From JBLHZY01 sp047631555 (GTDB lineage: Bacteria; Pseudomonadota; Alphaproteobacteria; Rhodobacterales; Rhodobacteraceae), in the NCBI GenBank assembly GCA_047631555.1, contig JBLHZY010000001.1, positions 310,001 through 374,000 on the forward strand: a stretch of DNA of 64,000 nucleotides. The letters are read 5' to 3'. The notes beneath the pieces are model-generated. The model was not told the DNA's origin. It did not search any database and worked only from the letters and a program-made list of their open reading frames with translations. The translations under genes were made by a program, and so were the position numbers. Every line of letters begins with the position of its first letter. Position 1 is the first letter of the stretch. Positions 61,588 through 64,000 of the stretch are shown piece by piece.

Positions 61588-63606
61588 TTAGAGAAGCGCT
61601 TTAACCTTTGCGACAACAGCCTCAGCCGTAATGCCGAATTTTTCATAGAGCGTCTCAGCCGGGGCCGAGGCGCCAAAGCTATCCATGCCAACAAAATCGG
61701 CCTTGGCTTCGCGGCCACGCTCGCCCAAAAGCCAGCGATCCCAGCCGCCGTTGCGCACAGCCGCTTCAATGCCAACGCGCACAGCGCCCGCCGGAAGGAC
61801 CTTGCGGCGATAGGCTTCATCCTGCTCGGCAAAAAGCTCAAAACATGGCATCGAGACAACGCGCGTTCCGATCCCTTGCGCTTCAAGAATATCGCGCGCC
61901 GCCATGGCGATCTCGACCTCAGAGCCGGTTGCCATCAGGATCGCTTGGCGCTTGCCGGTTGCATCGGCCAGAACATAAGCGCCTTGGGCTGTGAGATTGC
62001 GCATCTTATGCTCAACGCGCACGGTGGGCAGGTTTTGGCGCGACAGCACCATTACAGATGGCGTTTTTGTGGCCGCAAAGGCAAGCTCCCAAGCTTCAGC
62101 CGTTTCAACGGTATCTGCTGGGCGGAAGGTGTAAGTATTTGGCGTTGCACGGCAAATTGCGAGATGCTCAACCGGCTGGTGGGTCGGGCCATCTTCGCCA
62201 AGGCCAATGCTGTCATGTGTCATCACATAAACAACAGGGACCTGCATCAGCGCCGAGAGGCGCATCGCGGGGCGCGCATAATCGGTAAAGCAGAAGAACG
62301 TGCCGCTATAAGGGCGCACGCCGCCGTGCAAAACCATGCCGTTCATCGCCGCCGCCATGCCATGCTCGCGGATGCCATAATGGACATAGCGACCTTTGCG
62401 ATTTTCGATGTCGAAAATGCCCAAATCGGCTGTTTTGGTATTGTTTGAGCCGGTCAGATCGGCCGAGCCGCCAATCGTTTCGCGCATGATCGGGTTGATC
62501 ACTTCTAGCGCCAATTCGGAGCTCTTGCGCGTTGCCACTTTTGGCTGCTCTTCGGAGATTTTCTTCTTCAACGCGCGGATCACGGAAGAGAGCTTCTTGG
62601 GAGCCTCGCCTGCGAATACACGGTTAAACTCGCTCTGGCGGTTCTCGGATTGGTCAAGCAGGCGAGCCTCCCAAGCGGCGCGATCTGCTGCGCCGCGCGA
62701 TCCAATCGCTTTCCACTGTGCCGATACATCAGCGGGAATTTCAAACGGCGCGCCGCTCCAACCATAACCAGCTTTGGTATCCGAAATCAGCTTGGGATCG
62801 GTCAAAGCGCCGTGGCCCTTGGAGGTATCCTGCGCCGAAGAGCCAAGCGCGATATGCGTCTTACAGGCAATCATTGTTGGCTTTTTGGTGCCCTTGGCGG
62901 CGGTGATCGCCTCGTCGATGGCCACAGGATCATGACCGTCAATTTCAAGCACTTGCCAGCCAGAGGCCTTGAAACGCATCTTTTGATCGGTGCGATCGGC
63001 GATATCAACCGTGCCATCGATGGTGATGTTGTTGTTGTCCCAAAGCACGATCAACTTGCCGAGCTTTTGGCGGCCAGCAAGGGCGATGGCCTCTTGGCTC
63101 ACGCCTTCCATCAAGCAGCCGTCGCCAGCGATGCAATAGGTGTAGTGATCCTGAAGCTTGCGGCCAAAACGCGCCCGAAGCGCCTCTTCGGCCATGGCAA
63201 AACCAACCGCATTTGCGATGCCTTGGCCAAGCGGGCCGGTTGTTGTCTCGATGCCGGTCGCGTGGCCATATTCCGGATGGCCCGCAGTGATCGCGCCCCA
63301 TTGGCGGAAGTTTTTGATCTGCTCAAGCGTCATATCGGCATAACCGGTGAGGTGCAGCAGCGAATAGAGCAGCATCGAGCCGTGACCCGCGGAAAGAATA
63401 AAGCGATCGCGATCCGGCCAATTGGGCGCAGAGGCATCAAACTTGAGGTGCTTTTCATACAAAACAGTCGCAACATCGGCCATGCCCATCGGCATGCCAG
63501 AGTGGCCCGAATTGGCAGCGGCAATCGCATCCAATGTAAGCGTGCGGATCGCGGCGGCGCGCATCCAATGTTCGGGGTGCGCCTTGCGCAGGGCTTGAAT
63601 ATCCAA
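61588..63606 (-). CDS. tkt: transketolase
   Basis: 672 residues, normal length. ThDP enzyme of the pentose phosphate pathway. DTIGLGEDGPTHQPVEH-like motif (DSIGLGEDGPTHQPVEHLAI), the ThDP motif GDGCLMEGVSQEAIALAGRQ, and the N-terminal AAAIRTLTLDAIAAANSGHS are all present. It heads the carbohydrate gene series with gap2 and gap1. Confidence 0.97.
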   Translation of the reverse strand: MDIQALRKAHPEHWMRAAAIRTLTLDAIAAANSGHSGMPMGMADVATVLYEKHLKFDASAPNWPDRDRFILSAGHGSMLLYSLLHLTGYADMTLEQIKNFRQWGAITAGHPEYGHATGIETTTGPLGQGIANAVGFAMAEEALRARFGRKLQDHYTYCIAGDGCLMEGVSQEAIALAGRQKLGKLIVLWDNNNITIDGTVDIADRTDQKMRFKASGWQVLEIDGHDPVAIDEAITAAKGTKKPTMIACKTHIALGSSAQDTSKGHGALTDPKLISDTKAGYGWSGAPFEIPADVSAQWKAIGSRGAADRAAWEARLLDQSENRQSEFNRVFAGEAPKKLSSVIRALKKKISEEQPKVATRKSSELALEVINPIMRETIGGSADLTGSNNTKTADLGIFDIENRKGRYVHYGIREHGMAAAMNGMVLHGGVRPYSGTFFCFTDYARPAMRLSALMQVPVVYVMTHDSIGLGEDGPTHQPVEHLAICRATPNTYTFRPADTVETAEAWELAFAATKTPSVMVLSRQNLPTVRVEHKMRNLTAQGAYVLADATGKRQAILMATGSEVEIAMAARDILEAQGIGTRVVSMPCFELFAEQDEAYRRKVLPAGAVRVGIEAAVRNGGWDRWLLGERGREAKADFVGMDSFGASAPAETLYEKFGITAEAVVAKVKALL

Positions 63607-64000
63607 CGGGCCTGTCCTTTGATTGATCTGCTTTGGGGTCGTGATAACAACATGCGCGCGAAGTTCAAGCGCGTGGCGGCGCGTGAAGGGCTGTTATGGG
63701 CCCAAAAAAGCGTTTTGACGGGCAAAATACACGTCTGGCGAGGGCAAAGAGGCAAAACAGCGCCTGTAACGGGCAAATTTTGGCTAAAACCTGCATGAAC
63801 AGAGGTTTGGAGGGCGCGGATCGGTGTTGGTAAAGGTTTTTCCATCGGGTAGGCTCTGATTCGGGCCTCGCGTTTTGTGCGGGCCTTGGTGGGGCCTCGG
63901 CCTTTCGGGGAAAGACAGCACAACATCTAGCGCTACTCTAGCGTTTGAGGTGCGAAACTGGCAGTATGGGCCAAAGGCATATGGTGCCGGAGGCAAAGAC
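63607..64000. other. upstream region of tkt, no gene identified
   Basis: 394 bases to the window end. Open frames on both strands look like chance. The tkt promoter is expected within the first 200 bases, but I cannot point to clear boxes. Confidence 0.5.

Noticed and set aside
63784..63996. 70-codon minus-strand frame at the window end
   Set aside because: Pro/Arg-rich with no ribosome site; no evidence of coding.

Overview
The window looks like chromosomal DNA of a marine alphaproteobacterium of the Rhodobacterales (Roseobacter group). The evidence is the gene neighbourhoods: dnaB-alr-pqiA-radA-cvpA-purF, a siroheme sulfite reductase with DUF2849/DUF934 partners, tandem gap genes next to tkt, an IF-3 gene with a non-AUG start, form II CO-dehydrogenase-like genes, and the valine-degradation mms cluster beside a LysR regulator. 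I saw no rRNA, tRNA, CRISPR array, complete insertion sequence, integrase or prophage.

Layout. 1-13.6 kb (minus strand) is housekeeping: partial purF, a methyltransferase, cvpA, radA, small membrane proteins, an mlaF-mlaE-alr block, a glycosyltransferase, dnaB, pyrE and pyrC. 13.8-19.9 kb (plus) is a urease locus in the order ureD-A-B-[LprI-like]-C-[reverse-strand small gene]-E-F-G. 19.9-22.8 kb (minus) holds a conserved protein of unknown role, a family 2 glycosyltransferase and a sulfotransferase-like protein. 22.8-25.2 kb is a small accessory patch: a gene resembling the Imm10 immunity family with no toxin nearby, and a methyltransferase gene bracketed by two ~180 bp direct repeats that both carry the last codons and terminator of glutaryl-CoA dehydrogenase (gcdH, 25.2-26.4 kb).

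26.7-35.6 kb (plus) carries a MoxR ATPase, a VWA (CoxE-like) protein, an XdhC-like protein, a molybdopterin-binding protein, and the S, L and M subunits of a molybdenum hydroxylase. The large subunit has the AYRGAGR motif of form II ('BMS') enzymes, so CO oxidation is possible but unproven. 35.7-39.2 kb has an RluE-like pseudouridine synthase, infC starting at an ATA codon, an extreme Ala/Thr repeat protein and a ferredoxin-NADP reductase. 39.3-43.0 kb is assimilatory sulfate reduction (DUF2849, sulfite reductase, cysH, DUF934) divergent from an Lrp/AsnC regulator, with three phased palindromes between them. A cytochrome P450 follows.

44.3-50.7 kb (plus) is a C4-dicarboxylate-type TRAP system: a DctB-like kinase, a DctD-like regulator whose sigma-54 domain looks degenerate, two palindromic sites, then dctP-dctQ-dctM. 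51.1-56.8 kb is distal valine catabolism (mmsB, HIBYL-CoA hydrolase, isobutyryl-CoA dehydrogenase, mmsA) with a divergent LysR regulator. 56.9-59 kb has a CBS protein, coaD and an anchored alpha/beta hydrolase. 59-63.6 kb (minus) is tkt, gap2, a 47-residue membrane protein that appears to start at ATC, and gap1.

No single large novel system stands out. The points most worth testing are the gcdH-tail repeats around a transferable gene, the orphan Imm10-like gene, the degenerate DctD-like regulator with its operators, the phased GAAC-N4-GTTC sites, the Ala/Thr repeat protein and the two non-AUG starts.
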